From contig AP031352.1 of assembly GCA_037833965.1 (NCBI GenBank), positions 28,708,501 to 28,772,500 of the forward strand: a stretch of 64,000 nt of DNA. The letters are read 5' to 3'. A model generated the notes under the pieces. It did not search any database, was not told where the DNA came from, and saw only the letters and a list, made by a program, of their open reading frames with translations. The translations under genes were made by a program, and so were the position numbers. Source of the DNA: Marchantia polymorpha subsp. ruderalis (lineage: Eukaryota; Streptophyta; Marchantiopsida; Marchantiales; Marchantiaceae). Below, piece by piece: positions 1 to 12,983 of this stretch (positions are counted from its first letter, which is position 1; every line of letters starts with the position of its first letter).

Positions 1-3000
1 AACTTTCTGGAGATTGGGAGTCGCGGGCCTGGCCGTATCATGTTGGTGTGTGTAAGATGAGAGGACAGCTGGAATGTGGCGAGTGACGCTGAAAACCACG
101 TTCCTTACATTCTGAAGTGAATTGGCGGTCATGGGTTGTCTTTCCATATTGAGATGGGAAATAAAGCGGTCATTGACCGGGGGCAGAGATTAGCACGACC
201 CATTTGGCTTATCCCTTTTCGCCCACATTGGCCACAAGGTGGCCAAGCTCTTGTTGGCCAATGGGCAGCGCAAGGCAGAGTTGTGTCAAACAGGGCTACT
301 GAACAGATAGTTATTAGGACCTTTTTGACCGGGAGCTGCGACTTTTTTCTAATCTTTTTATTTCTATCCATGCATGTAGGGACAAACGGATGTGGGGGAA
401 GCTTTCGTGAAAGGATGAGGCAGTTGAAAACTTGAGATCTGGGGAACAAACACACTCTCGTCTTTTGCACCACCCCCACCCCCCAACCCCATGTATGGTC
501 TGGTTTATAGAGAGGAAGGTGATATGCAGGAATCAATCTCAACCCGTCTAAATCAATCCAGTTGCAAGCCCAGCGGGCCGAAGGCAATCCAAGCAAGGCA
601 AGTAAAGGCACCACCAGCCAGCCACTCGAACGAACGAGACAGACGGCCCGAGTTTCCGTTGAGAGGCAGACAGCTGAGAGAGAGAGAGATGATTGTAAAC
701 GAAAGTAATCTATTGTGGTATTTTCAACCATCCACAGTGTTTGTGGACATAACAGCCGAGAGGTCTCCCCCCCTCTCAATCACTTCTCTCTCTCTCTCTC
801 TCCTCCCTTATGTGCCCTCATGTGCCAACAATCCACTCATCTTCCGCGCACAGTTACTATATACAAAGATGGGGGCGTTGCAAATCATGTGGGGGAATAA
901 ACACCCGGGCAGATGCAGACTCGTGGGGTGGTACCAAAACATACCACTATAGACGAGAAAAGCATATTTGTTTACTGCAATTTATGGATCCAGAGAATCA
1001 GTCCCAACCACAACACGAGAAGATTAAATCTCCCAACTGTGGCCATGCTGGAGCCCTCCATGAATAGTCTTCCTTTACTCCTCCTCTCATACTACTGCAC
1101 CTGCAGCTGCCGCTGCCGCTGCATCCCCACTGTGTAATTCCTCCCCTCCCCCGGGAGGATCAATCCGACCATCATCGCTCCTCTCATCAGCCCCTTTCCA
1201 TATCCAATTTATTATTCTCTTCACGAGAAATCCCATCCCCTCTCAATCAACATCGACTCTGACCCCGGCCCCCGCCCCCGACTGACATTCCCGTGGTTCC
1301 GGCTAAGCCCAACTAACCCCCCCCACCCGATTTAACCCCGATTTAAGCCCGTCCTGCGAGACCCACCCCGAGATCTCTGTCCAGGCGACTAGTCCGGGGC
1401 AGCGAGTCAGGCTCGGCTAAAATTGTCGATCGTGGTAGCGGACGAGGACGCAGACGCAGACGCGGGACAGGGACGGGGACGGGGAAGGGACATCGGGGTT
1501 ACATGGGGGGAGAGGATTAAAAAGTGAGGGGCCCAAATTCGGGGAGCAGCGGATACCACCACTGGGGCCAAGGGCCTGGGGCCTGGGGCTGGTCGCATGT
1601 GGAGTAAAAGGGGCATAGTTGGTCGCATTGCCCGTGGGCACCGGGCGGGCCGACGGGGTGGGAGGACAGGTTTATCGCCAATGATTAGACCAGTTGAAGG
1701 TGTCCCCCGGGAGCCGACAGGATGACGTGGCGTGCACGTTATGGGAGTATGGCGACAACCGCAGCGCGATACGCAATCGGATCGGGATCGGGAACCATGG
1801 CCATGCCCTGGCATCGATCATGAGCCCATACCATGGCATTGGAGTCATTGACTCGGGCATGATGACTGCCGGCATCATTGTGCAAGTGCCCGCCATCATT
1901 TGTCTTGTCGGCCAGCGTGCGGCACTCTCTGCCACCATGTCCCTCTTATATTATCCCGCGTGGCAAGGTTGGCGCTCTCCGCCAATGGCATCGCTCCTCG
2001 CCCGCTTGCTCACGTGATGCTCACTTCGCCTTCGACATCCCACTTAGGTTTCCATCCACGTGGAATCCTTCCATTGGCCTGCCCAGAGCGCATGATTGTA
2101 ATGGCGGCGCTGTGTTGCTTTTTTGACGCCGTGTCAGACCCTCCCCCTAGCCCCTGCCATACGATCATTTGCCATACCCATCTCATGTCTCCCATGCAGC
2201 CACTCACTCCCTCACTCACTCACTCAAGCCCAAGCCCCCACCCCCACCCCGCGCTGCTCATGACCACATCTCCGCCCTCGGGCCCTCCCCGCAAGCGCAT
2301 CATCATCATCATCGTCGCGTCCCTGTCCCCGAGATGGCAGCCCCGAGGGAGTCCCGCCAGTTTGTAGCCGACTACTCGAGATAGTCGCGACTAATTTGGC
2401 GCTCCCGGAGGCGAGCGTGCGGCGCGGTGGAGTGACAGCAAAAGACCCCCAGTTTAGCCCTGCGCTCTGCGGGGCCACTGTTTTTAGAGATGAGGCGGAA
2501 TACGGTCACGACGGGCGACGAGGCCAACAGTGGCCCCATTCTCCAAGGGCCAACAGATCCCCGCACCCGCCATGTCGTCCCGCAACCCCATCAATGTCCC
2601 TCCACAGCCGAGCCGGGAGCACACGCCCGCGCCCTTCCTCCTGCACGCTGGACCATGTTTTCGCACGGCCCCGTCGATTCGCCAGTTGCCCCACGCCCCT
2701 CCCTTTGCCTAGCCCTTTGCCCGGGCCTGGCCTTTGCCCCGGCGCCAACCCTCCCCCTCTCCCTCTCCCTGGATTTCTCTCTACGGCTCTGCCCTCCCAA
2801 TCCTGCCTCCCAAGCCCAAGCCCAAGCCCAAGCCCGTACGCCGCTGCCCTCGTACTCTACGCGAGCACTGTGAATTACCCCCTCACCTCGTCCTCCGCTT
2901 GCTCGCTAGCTCCTCCTTACTTCGCTTCGCTGCTCTCGATTCTTTTGTACTCTACGCTCCTCCAGTTCCTCTATCTATCCATCTGTGTCTTATTAGAGCT

Positions 3001-3300
3001 CACCGTCTTCTTCTACTCGTGTCTAGTGGCAGTGGCTGAGCAGTGCAGTGCAGTGCAGAGGTGTGGAGTGAAGTGGACTGGACTGGACTCGCTCACTGAC
3101 TGACGCCACTGACTAACTCCCTGGCCCCGGCTCCGGCCCCCTGGCCCTCTAGCCCGGTCCGCCCGCCCGCCCGCTCGCCCCCCCGCCCGCCCGCTCGCCC
3201 GCCCCATCCCCCCACCATCATCCCCATCCCCTGGGGAAGAGGGCGCAGGAGGGCCACCCCGTAGCACCAGCAGCTGGTCTGAAATCCCCCACCTCCTTAC
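1..3300. other. Gene-free GC-rich, low-complexity upstream DNA
   Basis: No convincing coding gene is seen here. Open frames are present on both strands, but they overlap one another, are dominated by Pro/Arg/Ser low complexity, and have no recognisable domain. The stretch becomes strongly C- and CT-rich from about 1080 onward. It contains simple tracts such as CTCACTCA near 2205-2225, AAGCCC near 2810-2836, a GCAGT run near 3040-3060 and CCCGCC/CTCGCC repeats near 3160-3205. This is probably the distal promoter and flanking region of the downstream HD-Zip II gene, which is inferred from position only. Confidence 0.5.
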
Positions 3301-3329
3301 ATTCGAGCAACACAATTGGCATTCTAGTT

Positions 3330-4194
3330 TCTCTCGTGACCCGTCTCCCACTGCAAGTCGCTCTCACCTCCCTCTCTCTCTCACTCTCTCTCTTTCTCGG
3401 GTCTCCTCTCCTGCTCGCCTATCTCTATCTCGTCCGCTTTCCAGCTCCAGTCATTCTCTCATCCGCTTGCGTGCTCGCTCTCCCTTCCAATCTCTGTCAA
3501 TCTTTCTCCCTCTCTCTCTCTCTCACTCTCACTCTCTTCTCGGCCTGCCCCACTGGGCGAGTGCTGTGTTGCGCACACAAGTCGAACATTCCACTGTTAG
3601 TTTGTCTGTATGACTGTCCGGCTCTAGCAGGCAAGGCGAAGAAGGTTGGCCTGGCGGGCAGAGGCTGGAATTTGAAGAAGAAACCAGCAGTCGCGTTCCA
3701 TCGTCTTCTGCTTCTTCTTCTTCTTGCTCCGTGCTCGCTTTTCGAACGAGTTTCGTAGCGAGTGCCATTCGCTCGGCGTACAGACCAGCCCAGCTCTCTG
3801 TGGCAGGCAGGCAGGCAGGCAGGCAGGCCTTGCTCTCTCCTGCAGCTCTGGAACAGGAAGGCTCTCGAAAGACTGCGAGGTAACGCGCAGCTCCTTCTCG
3901 GCTTCGCTGTTCTCGGTTCTCTGCAATCTCTCATTCACGATCGGAGCTCGGCGGGTCGAGCATCACGGATTGCTCAGACGAACCATTTCGGCTGTGCGTG
4001 CCGGGAGGAACCCGTCGTCCGTCAATCAGTTGGTCTTTCATGCTGCTGACGTCGAGGATTTTCTCGTCTCAGAGCGTGGCGACGTGAGCCTGAGAAATAC
4101 GGACGGCTTGGCTTGGTTCTGGTGGTGGTGGTGGTGTCGGTGTCGGAGCCGGCTCTGAACACGACGAGGAAGCAAGACTTGACAATCAGTCTAG
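3330..4194 (+). promoter_or_regulatory. Putative promoter/long 5' leader of the HD-Zip II gene
   Basis: This is a pyrimidine-rich stretch with several CT microsatellite runs (about 3360-3400 and 3505-3540). It leads directly into the HD-Zip start codon, and an in-frame TAG sits immediately before that ATG at 4192-4194. CT-rich leaders are common in plant regulatory genes. The transcription start is not visible, so the split between promoter and leader is unknown. Confidence 0.4.
3802..3829. repeat. GGCA tetranucleotide microsatellite
   Basis: A perfect GGCA run of about seven units, lying in the presumed HD-Zip leader or promoter. Confidence 0.85.
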
Positions 4195-5763
4195 ATGATG
4201 CTCCTAGCGGAGGGGAAGGATAGATTACGGGAGGAGGTGCAGCGGCTTAGGGCGATGCAAGGCTCCGGAGCGAGCTTGAGCCTCAGCGTAGACTTGAGCA
4301 TGATGGTAGCGAGGAGCCAGGACGATTGCTCCACCGTAAGACGGCAGTGCCCCGTGCAACTGGATCTGCTGCCCATGCCCACTTTTCCATCGGCTGCAGC
4401 AGCCCCGCACCCTCCCACGCAGCAGTCGCAGTCGCAGTCCCACAATCCCTTCCCGTGGAAACCTCTCTTCAACAGATCCCGTTCCAACTCTGCCAGTGGT
4501 ATGCATTCTAGCGCCTCTACCTCTCGTGTCTTTTTGTTTTCGCTCCTCTGCTCGTGAAGCACTGTCATGCGTCTTCCATTTCATCTGTTGCCTCTGTTGG
4601 TTCTCTGTTGATTCTGTACGTCCTCGCTGCGCAATCGGCGCGCGTGTTGGGTGCAATTTGCTGTCCCTGACGTGCAATTGGTGCTCATTGTGCTCAGGTA
4701 ATGAAGACATCGAGGCGGCGGAAACTTACTCCTCGGGACACGGAGGATCACCTCGAGGAATCGACGTCAATCAAATCCCGTCTTCAGCCGATTGCGACGA
4801 CGTGGTGGTCTCGTCCCCCAACAGCATCAATCTGAAAAGGGAGAGGGAGAAAACGCACGATTTTGACCTGGAACGCGACCGCACGTGTGACATTTCCTCG
4901 AGAGGCAGCGACGAGGAAGAAGGGGGCACCACGAGGAAGAAGCTCAGACTGTCCAAGGAGCAGTCGGCTCTCCTCGAGGAAAGCTTCAAAGAGCACAGCA
5001 CCCTCAACCCGGTACTAATCTCACCCGCCTGCCTCTTCGTCCGTTTCCACCCTTGTGTCCTCTTCTTGCTCATGGCCTGCAAAGACTCTCTGGCCTTCTT
5101 CGTCCATTCTAACTCCATTGTTGTTCGGCTTTTCAGAAGCAAAAGAACGCACTCGCCAAGCAGTTGAACTTGCGGCCTCGCCAAGTCGAAGTTTGGTTCC
5201 AAAACAGAAGAGCAAGGTACTTTCACGATTCATTGGAATTGGTTCAGTTCGCAGCTGTCGTTGTTTGGCGTAGTGTTTGGTATAAGGGCCTGGCTCGGCT
5301 GGATTGGATGAAAGCGAGATCTTATTTACGATGATGGTGGTCGAGTGAGTCGGTAGAGGAAAGAGTCGTTCTGTCAGTATCTGGTATTTGTCAAGGGGCG
5401 GGCGGGGCTAGCGAGCGATGTGAGTGAAGGTCGGAAGGGCACGACTGGACCCGAGTCTGACGTGAAGGCTGATGATTGTGCAGGACCAAGCTGAAACAAA
5501 CCGAGGTCGATTGCGAGCTTCTGAAGCGATGCTGCGAGACTCTGACGGAGGAGAACCGGAGACTGCAGAAGGAGCTGCAGGAGCTGAGAGCGCTGAAGGT
5601 GGCTCCTCCGTGTGTCATTGCGCACGACTTCTACATGCCGCTACCTGCCGCCACCCTGACCATGTGCCCATCCTGTGAAAGAGTAACCACCATGGACAAC
5701 AAGACACTTGCCTTCGCCAAGCCCGGATTCTCCCACTACTCGCAATCCTCGGCCGCATGTTAG
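4195..5763 (+). CDS. HD-Zip class II homeodomain-leucine zipper transcription factor
   Basis: Four exons: 4195-4498, 4698-5011, 5137-5216 and 5484-5763, with consensus GT-AG introns and matching phases, giving 325 aa. An in-frame TAG directly upstream fixes the ATG. An EAR-like LSLSV motif lies at residues 28-32, followed by a Ser/Pro/Gln-rich and then an acidic linker. The homeodomain runs from about 181 to 237, with recognition helix [11 protein letters not shown] at 223-233. A leucine zipper follows directly, with Leu at 246, 253, 260 and 267 in perfect heptads. The CPSCE redox motif at 294-298 defines class II. The family consists of nuclear DNA-binding dimers, usually repressors through the EAR motif, acting in shade, auxin and developmental responses. 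Class is secure; the orthologue within class II cannot be named. Confidence 0.95.
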
Positions 5764-6358
5764 AGGCGGCCGGATCGAAGCACAGACAGGAAGGAAGGAT
5801 GGAGGGTGAAGAAGCCACAGGAAAGGTGGAACGAACGGTAGGTAGGTTGTATACATTCACATGACACACAGACAGACATCGAGGACTCTTAAAGGCCTCC
5901 TGTAATATTGTTACTCACTCACTCACTCACACTCAAGAGCTCAATGATCATTTGTGTATTTCTCAAGTTAGCATAGAATTCTTCCACACTGGAAGCTTGT
6001 AATTGACAACAATGTAGACATCATGTTAAAAACGGTCGCAGTGTACACGATCTAGATTTTTTAAAGATCTGAGCAGCTGCCCAAATTGAAGATCAGTGGT
6101 CTGATCGCACTCAATGCAGCGAGATGATAGTGCATGCAGGCAGCCAGCCATGTAAGTAGTTGGTAGGATAGAGGTATGGATGATCTTTGTGCAACCAGCA
6201 GTTCCATACATGAGTTTGACCCTGAGTGATTATACTGTCAATGTCTCAATTCTGCCGGCCCCTCGGCAGTCTGGCCCTGAGTGTTTCATTCTTGAGCAAA
6301 ATCGACGGAGCGAATCTACGATCAAACCCGGGTTCACATTTTTGTATGGCCTTGTTGA

Positions 6359-6364
6359 AATAAA
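6359..6364 (+). promoter_or_regulatory. Candidate poly(A) signal of the HD-Zip II gene
   Basis: AATAAA about 600 bp after the HD-Zip stop codon, in an otherwise non-coding stretch. The position is reasonable for the end of a plant 3' UTR, but this is weak evidence by itself. Confidence 0.35.
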
Positions 6365-7624
6365 GATGCTTTACTGGAAACTTCTCACACATATTCTCAC
6401 TCGACCGCGGCTTTGTCTCGTCGTCGTCGTCTTGTGTTCCTCTCTCTGCTTTATTTTCGCATTTCGCTTGCGCATGTCGAAAATCTCGCGACCCCCCGTT
6501 GTCCCTTCCCCTACTTTGGATCGACTTTCTCTCCTTCGTTTATTGACCGACTTTCTCGCGCCCGTGCTCTTTCCATGGATGCATTTTACACCTTTTGCAG
6601 ACCGAGTGGGGAAGAGGGCCTTCCAACGGTCACAATATGTGCAGTTTGGGAATTCTGAGCTGGGCTCGATTGCGTTTCCCCGAGAGGGAAGAGAGGAAAT
6701 ACGCTTCGAGAATTCATATTTTCATGCGCGCGGTCGAGAAATGTGTGGATCGCTCTCGCAATGGATAATGGCTACGATTGGGCCAGAGTATGAATTTCGT
6801 CATAAAGTTCGGTAGATGGATTGATTCTTTACTACATTTAGGCTCTAAAGGAGGGCACATATGTTGTGTCTAGATGTGGCCTCTTCTTCACCTTATCTTG
6901 GCTCTCAACGCGACTCCTTGAGCCAGCCATGACCAGGATGGATGATGATGGTGGGGGAAAGAGAACAGGGAACGTGAATCTGATGATGACAGGTCGGGTC
7001 GAGCATTTGACGCCGTCGCGAGCCCTTCAGACACGTGGATGCGATATTCGGAGATCGAGTAAGCTGTCGCACATTATATCAGCATGATGACGGTGGAACG
7101 CGATGATGGAAGAGCCCGATGCAATTGATTCGGCCGACTCGAGCATTCGAGCATTTCCGACTTATGGACTCATAATTCTACGTATTCTCGAGTACCGGTC
7201 TGGCGATCGGCCCCTCTGCCGCCTCCTCGAGCAAATCGCAACACTCCCCAGCCCGTCTCTTCCCCCGGCCCTTGCCTGACTGCTGCTGCTGCCGCCTCGG
7301 CGTCTGCAGTCGGTCAACTTCCTCCTTTGCGCCACTAAGGCAAAATTAGTGCTGAGTCGAGCGCTGCTGTTCATTCACAACGATTTGTACGGCAGCAAGC
7401 AAGAATTGTCACTTCGGCAAGAATTGTTCTGGTTTTAACGGACACTGCGAGGCTACTGAAGAGGCGGGGCGGGGCGGGGCGGGGCAGGTCAGGTCAGGTC
7501 GAGCACTTCCGAGCTGAGTCCATCTGAAACTGACGCCATGTCTTGTAAACAGAGATCGGCTGGGCTCGGGCGACGGTGGGTCGGTCGGTCACCTACAGAG
7601 GGGGGGAATTGTTCGAGCTCAGGT

Positions 7625-7646
7625 CTGCTGCTGCTGCTGCTGCTGC
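7625..7646. repeat. CTG trinucleotide microsatellite
   Basis: About seven CTG units. Related CAG/CTG runs occur near 7852-7868, 9180-9201 and 9530-9555; the last is a self-complementary CTG-to-CAG junction. Confidence 0.85.
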
Positions 7647-9034
7647 AGCGCAGGTGAGATGTACTCTGGAAAGTGAAAAGCTTTGAGGAGGGTTGCATTC
7701 AGTTCATGCAGTGAGCGAGCGAGAGAGAAAGAGAGAGATGGATGATCTGACTGACGACTGGGAGGGAGGGAGCAAGGGCCCCGAGGGCCCACGAGTTGTA
7801 GCATAGCTCGGATGCAAGCTTTTTACTACTCTTCGAGGGGACGTTGCGTTGCAGCAGCAGCAGCAGGAGCTGCTGAGTGAGTGAGTGAGTTAGTATGTTC
7901 GGCATGTTTTTCAAGCACCGACATTTCGAGACTGAGTTATGGCCAATTGACCCGAAGAGGCACTTGGTGTCAGTCGGTTCTTTTACCAGAAAGCAGCAGA
8001 AGCCATGTGAGAGACGACAGACGACGAGCGCTCGCTCGATAAAAGAATGTGATCGAGACCGCGGAGTGCCTAAACTGGGGCGGGCTGACTGGCGGACACA
8101 GGGCGCGTGGTGGGGAAGGAAGGGATGGAGGGAGGGGAGGAGGGGAGGGGAGGGATCGGAGGTTCTACGAGCGTTAAGCAATTGGCAGGCAGCTCAGAGA
8201 CCAGACCCGAATCTCGATTCGTGGATCTGGCCCCGCATCCATCTCTGGCATACCTCCCCTCCCTCTCGCCCTTCGCTCCGAGCCAACAATGTGCTCTGTT
8301 CGTTCAATCAAAGCGACCGACAACTCCCTCTGCACAAGAACGAATAAAAGGGCTGGCCCGTACCACTTTGATATCCTCATGGGATGTAATAATGCTGGGC
8401 TGCAGAGTTGGTAGGATCTAGATTTGGCTCGTCAAGAGAATAACAGAACTCCGGTACCACTGCTACCTCTTGATACACTGAAGAAACCCCCGGGGGGCGC
8501 TGTGTCTGTGCCCCATCGCTCTAAACTCTCCCCCTTTCTCTGCATTTACTTCTGAATGGACGATGGATCAGATGAACTTTCTGCCCCGGCTTGTTTTAGC
8601 TCTCTGCTTCGTACATTGTTGGTCCACCTTCACGTCGATGATGGATTCCAGGGGGGCCATGAGCGGAGGCACGAGCTCCTCTTCAACCGCAGAACTGAAC
8701 AACTGAGTCCGTGCTTAATTCACGCCATCGAAATAGTAAGGCGCGCGTAACATTTCCCAAAACGAGCTCGACGACCCATCCCAGAAAAGAATTCACGCAG
8801 TCTGCTTTGGCCTTTACCCACTGCGGTGAAGGTGGAGGTGCTTTCACCCTCATGAGTGCCACTCGACGAACTTGCAGTCATCTGACAGCGTAAAGCAACG
8901 GGAGCAGCGAGCCAGTGAGCCAGCCCGCCTGCCTGCTTGCCGACCGGTGCCAGGCCCTCTAGATTGGAATTTTGAGCAACAGACAGATCAGATTTGTAAA
9001 GTCGTCTCGGTGGTAAGGAGTTAAGTAAACGAGG

Positions 9035-9060
9035 AGTCGAGTCGAGTCGAGTCGAGTCAA
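9035..9060. repeat. GTCGA pentanucleotide microsatellite
   Basis: Tandem GTCGA units that decay into GTCAA at the 3' side. Confidence 0.8.
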
Positions 9061-9657
9061 GTCATGTCGTGAAATGTAGAATCGGGATTCACGGAAAGGA
9101 GCAGCACATTTTAGAAGGCGTTGAGAATCATTCCACTGGACTGGCACGAATACGAGACTGGGACTCGTCCCGTTCATCTGCAGCTGCTGCTGCTGCTGCT
9201 GCGTCTGGGGCCTCAAGCATGCAGAGAGAGGGCAGATATTTGACATGGTGGGTCGAAAAAGGTCGAAACGGTCAAGCGGCAAAGCAAAAGAAGCTCAGGT
9301 GGATGTACACATTCCACTGATGGAGCTAGGTACTGCATGCCCCGAGTTTGTAGGCGTAGTCGTAGAATTGGGGGTGGCAGTGGTAGTCGTGCAGTACACA
9401 CGTCTAGATCTGCTGGCATTCATGCAGGCCGGAGGAGGAGTAGAGAGGTGGATCGTATAGTTATCCGCTCGATCTCTCTTTCTCTCTCCCCGAGCCCAGA
9501 CCCTTCAACCACTCTTTTCTGGCGCCATAGCTGCTGCTGCTGCAGCAGCAGCGGCGGCACGGGCTGAAAGCGAGAGAGCACGAAATCGAAGACATGTCTT
9601 GGTTCAGGTCACCGGGCTTGTGACATTCCTAATATTTTGCATCTGCTGACTGACGGT

Positions 9658-9675
9658 GATAGATAGATAGATAGA
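9658..9675. repeat. GATA microsatellite
   Basis: Short perfect GATA run of about four units. A GAAC run lies about 35 bp downstream (near 9709-9724). Confidence 0.75.
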
Positions 9676-11870
9676 GTCGTGAGCATGCGTTCCGTATGCG
9701 CAGGTGAACGAACGAACGAACGAACCTTCCTGCATATGAGCCTCCAAGACTTTTTTCGTCCTACCTACCCATGACGACCATCGCTCTCATGCCGCAAAAT
9801 CTGTCATGATTCTAAATGCCAAATATCTGTCAGTCTGGCTAAAAACAAACCTCGTCAGATGCAGTTGTGTCTGCGATTCAATTTGGCAGCCCTCCCTTTG
9901 CGAGGGGCTCGACTGGAATCAATGGCCGCGGCCTGCCATCAGTGATCCGGTCCACAATTCGAAGCACGAACGTGTCCCATCATCACTTCGTTCGAGAAAA
10001 CCAAAAAAACTGCTGACGAGCACGCGAGTGGCAAGACATTCCCGTTCAACTGAAGCGAGCACCTCGCTCAGCTGAGTTTAAAGAACCCAGCTGCTAGCAG
10101 ACACTAGATCACTAGAGCTGCAGATTCGTCCATGTTCTTGGGCGCTGATTACGTCGGGCAAGCGAGCGGGGCAATGGTGTCCGTGTCTGGCAACCGAACG
10201 AGCGTTCCTCCATTAGCATGAGGTGATGCAGCTGAAAATCGGTCGTAATGTCTGACTGCATACGCTCCGAGGCTCATTCGAATTCCTCGTCGGAGCCTGC
10301 TGCACCGCTACTGCACTTTGGTAGCACGAGTCATCAAGGCCCTCGAGTGCTCCCTCAAACTCCAGTATGATCAGCCTGACTCACTGAATTCTCGATCCCT
10401 GATGTGCTTTCCGATTGAGCACCACGAATTTCTTCGACCTCATGGGTGCTCCACTGTCTATAAACCTTCAGACATCGATGTCCATTATTCCAATCCCCGA
10501 AGTGCTTGGACGAGTGCCCCGAAGAGCATTCTGCAAGCGCCCCACGATTGTCGAGGTTGTGGGGTTTCGATTCCGTCCTTGTTGTGTTTTCTAAGCCCAA
10601 GAGAGCGCTTTCGTTCAGCTGACTCCAAGTGCATCAATCCATGCGGTATTAGTGAGTTATTACGTACACAGTGTTTAGCAACCCACGACAAGATTTAGCA
10701 CCCGGTTGCAAATTTAAGGCTCTTCATGTCATAGACACCATCGTCAGGCAGTCACCCCTTCCGAGATTTTGTAGGGCAATTTCTAGAATGTTCCGCTTAA
10801 TAATCCCATCCGACTCGCGGGTCGGCAAATCAAGCTTCTGGGTCCGAGAGTCTTCGGCACTGACTTCGAGATTTCGATCGCTTTAGTTGTCTTGCGCTAA
10901 ATGGTCCCAGCGTTCCGGCTACTCAGGTTGCTGCTGGGCGCACTCGGTTCGAGGTGCGCTTGGGTGGGAGCTCTAGGCATTCAATTCGGCACCGGGCACT
11001 CGATTTTTCAAAGCTCTAATATCATCAAACCCCGTCGCGCAATCAGGGTCCCGAGTTGATGGGGGTTGTTCATATAATTATGCCTCGGGCCGAGTGTTGC
11101 GCTGCAGCCCCCGAGTCCCCCTTGCGGCCAGCCGACCGTTCGAAGGTGCTTCGAACCGTTCGAGCACCAGAAGTACATCTGTCTGTGTATCAATATCAAT
11201 TCCCACATCCGCGCAGCATCCATATGTTAATGCCCCCTGCCCCCTGCCCCCTACCCCCTACCCCGAGTCTGACATTGAATGCCTCGTCCAACTCGGTCAG
11301 AGTGCTTGCTCTCTCGCAAGCCCGCTCGAGACGATCGACCACCGATGGCTGGGTGGAGGACGAGGCCTCGACCGTCTGGAGGGCTGTGGTGCGCTTGGAT
11401 TATTTCGGGCAATCGATCGTGGAGTGCATGAGTCCACTTTTGGGCCGATACTCGAATGGGCAAGCCGGGCATGGCGCTGGCAAGCGCTTCACTGATTAGG
11501 CCGGCCGTCAGGGAAATTCGCCCTCGTCCGTCGCTCGTCATCATTTTTCTCGGTCCAGACGAGCCCATCGACATACATGTTCTGTGCTCTGCGTTTCTCG
11601 AGTCGATCATTCATCAATCGTTTCCACATTCGAAGATATTTACGTCCCTGGCAATGAATGCCTTTCCAAAGCGGAGAGCGCAGCTCGATAATCATCAGCT
11701 GAGCATCGCCCCACCCTCCATCCTTTAATTCCCACTGCCGAGTACACCTTCATAACCATCGAGAAACATTGTAAAAGAAACCAGTGGAATATGGCGACCA
11801 TCCCAAGTCCGGGTCGTACGAGAAAAACGCCTGCCAGGCCCAGAAATATTGCCGTAGAAACCTCTGATAT

Positions 11871-11912
11871 GAGCATGAGCATGAGCATGAGCCCGAGCCC
11901 GAGCCTGAGCCT
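11871..11912. repeat. Compound hexanucleotide repeat GAGCAT/GAGCCC/GAGCCT
   Basis: Seven consecutive 6-bp units, each starting GAGC, that shift from CAT to CCC to CCT endings. This is a short imperfect minisatellite in non-coding DNA. Confidence 0.8.
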
Positions 11913-12958
11913 GCGCCAGATTGCAATCATGGGGAAGTTGACTCTCCAGACGCATATGCTGTATGCATTCTTGGGTGAGGAGATGCACAGCTGACGGCCC
12001 GAGATTAGGTACGACACAACCGTCTGATGGGTTAGTTGGGATAGTTGAGACTTGATCAATGTAACCAAACTGCACATTGTTATCCATTGCGCACCAATTG
12101 TTCGAGCATAAGAGACCGAATAGATCTAGCGCCTGGCTTCTCCCCAGCTACTCGACTCCTCGGGTCATCATTCGCCTTCTGCCCTCATTCGCGAGCGAGT
12201 CTGGTCCAGATTATTTATGGACCCTGGTTAAACGAGTGCAGCTGAGACCAGAATGAGAGACCCAGTCCAGCAAAAGAGCGTCTCAGAAGACACGGCCAAT
12301 TTCTTTTTGGATTCTTAGCGATTCAAATGATGTTGATGTTGATGTCGATCATGATGGTGGCTACCGTAGCTCGGCTCCAGGAATCAGCTGTGATTCTCGG
12401 AAAGTTGGTGGGTTATGTCGAGAAAAAAATTTCGGCTTCAATGGCTCAAACCGGCGCCATGACAGCAGAACTTATCACAGATGGATGATACATGCCTTAA
12501 AGCGACAGCTGATGATATTTCTTCCCTTCGTCAATGATGGCGACATAAAAACTAGCTGGGCAGGCAGAAGACAATCAGATCTATGTAGCCTCTAAAGCTT
12601 TGGAAGTTGGTGTGTACCATGATTCCAGCATCAATTACATGCCCAGCTCCACTGGCTTAACCACTCATCACACGAAATTACATCGCTATGTAGCGATGCT
12701 TCATGCACAGCACATGATGAAGAGATCGGATTAGCTTGGCAGGTACCTGGGCTGGAAGAAGGACGCAGCCACTTCTATCCTGACTCTGGAGCAGACTAGA
12801 GCAGCTGGAGAGCTGAGAACTGGCGTACAGTCGAGAGGCAAGTCCACGACAACTTAAGCTCTTCATCAGCAGACGAGAAGTAAAATACTTGCTCACTTCT
12901 TTCCGGAGCAGCAAATGATGAAGAGATAAGATTAGCAGGCTCCGGGGCCCGGGTAGGT

Positions 12959-12983
12959 AGCAGGCAGGCAGGCAGGCAGGCAA
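12959..12983. repeat. CAGG tetranucleotide microsatellite
   Basis: CAGG/GCAG run, the same unit family as the repeat near 3802. Confidence 0.8.

Noticed and set aside
136-3934. Many overlapping open frames of 60-235 codons on both strands
   Set aside because: Pro/Arg/Ser/His-rich low-complexity translations in GC- or CT-rich DNA, overlapping in several frames, with no domain and no consistent splice structure.
6180-6815. 211-codon open frame (+) after the HD-Zip gene
   Set aside because: It runs through the probable 3' UTR and poly(A) signal and has no recognisable domain.
11202-11213. TCCCACATCC resembling the plant snRNA upstream sequence element
   Set aside because: No TATA box at the required spacing and no snRNA sequence follows.
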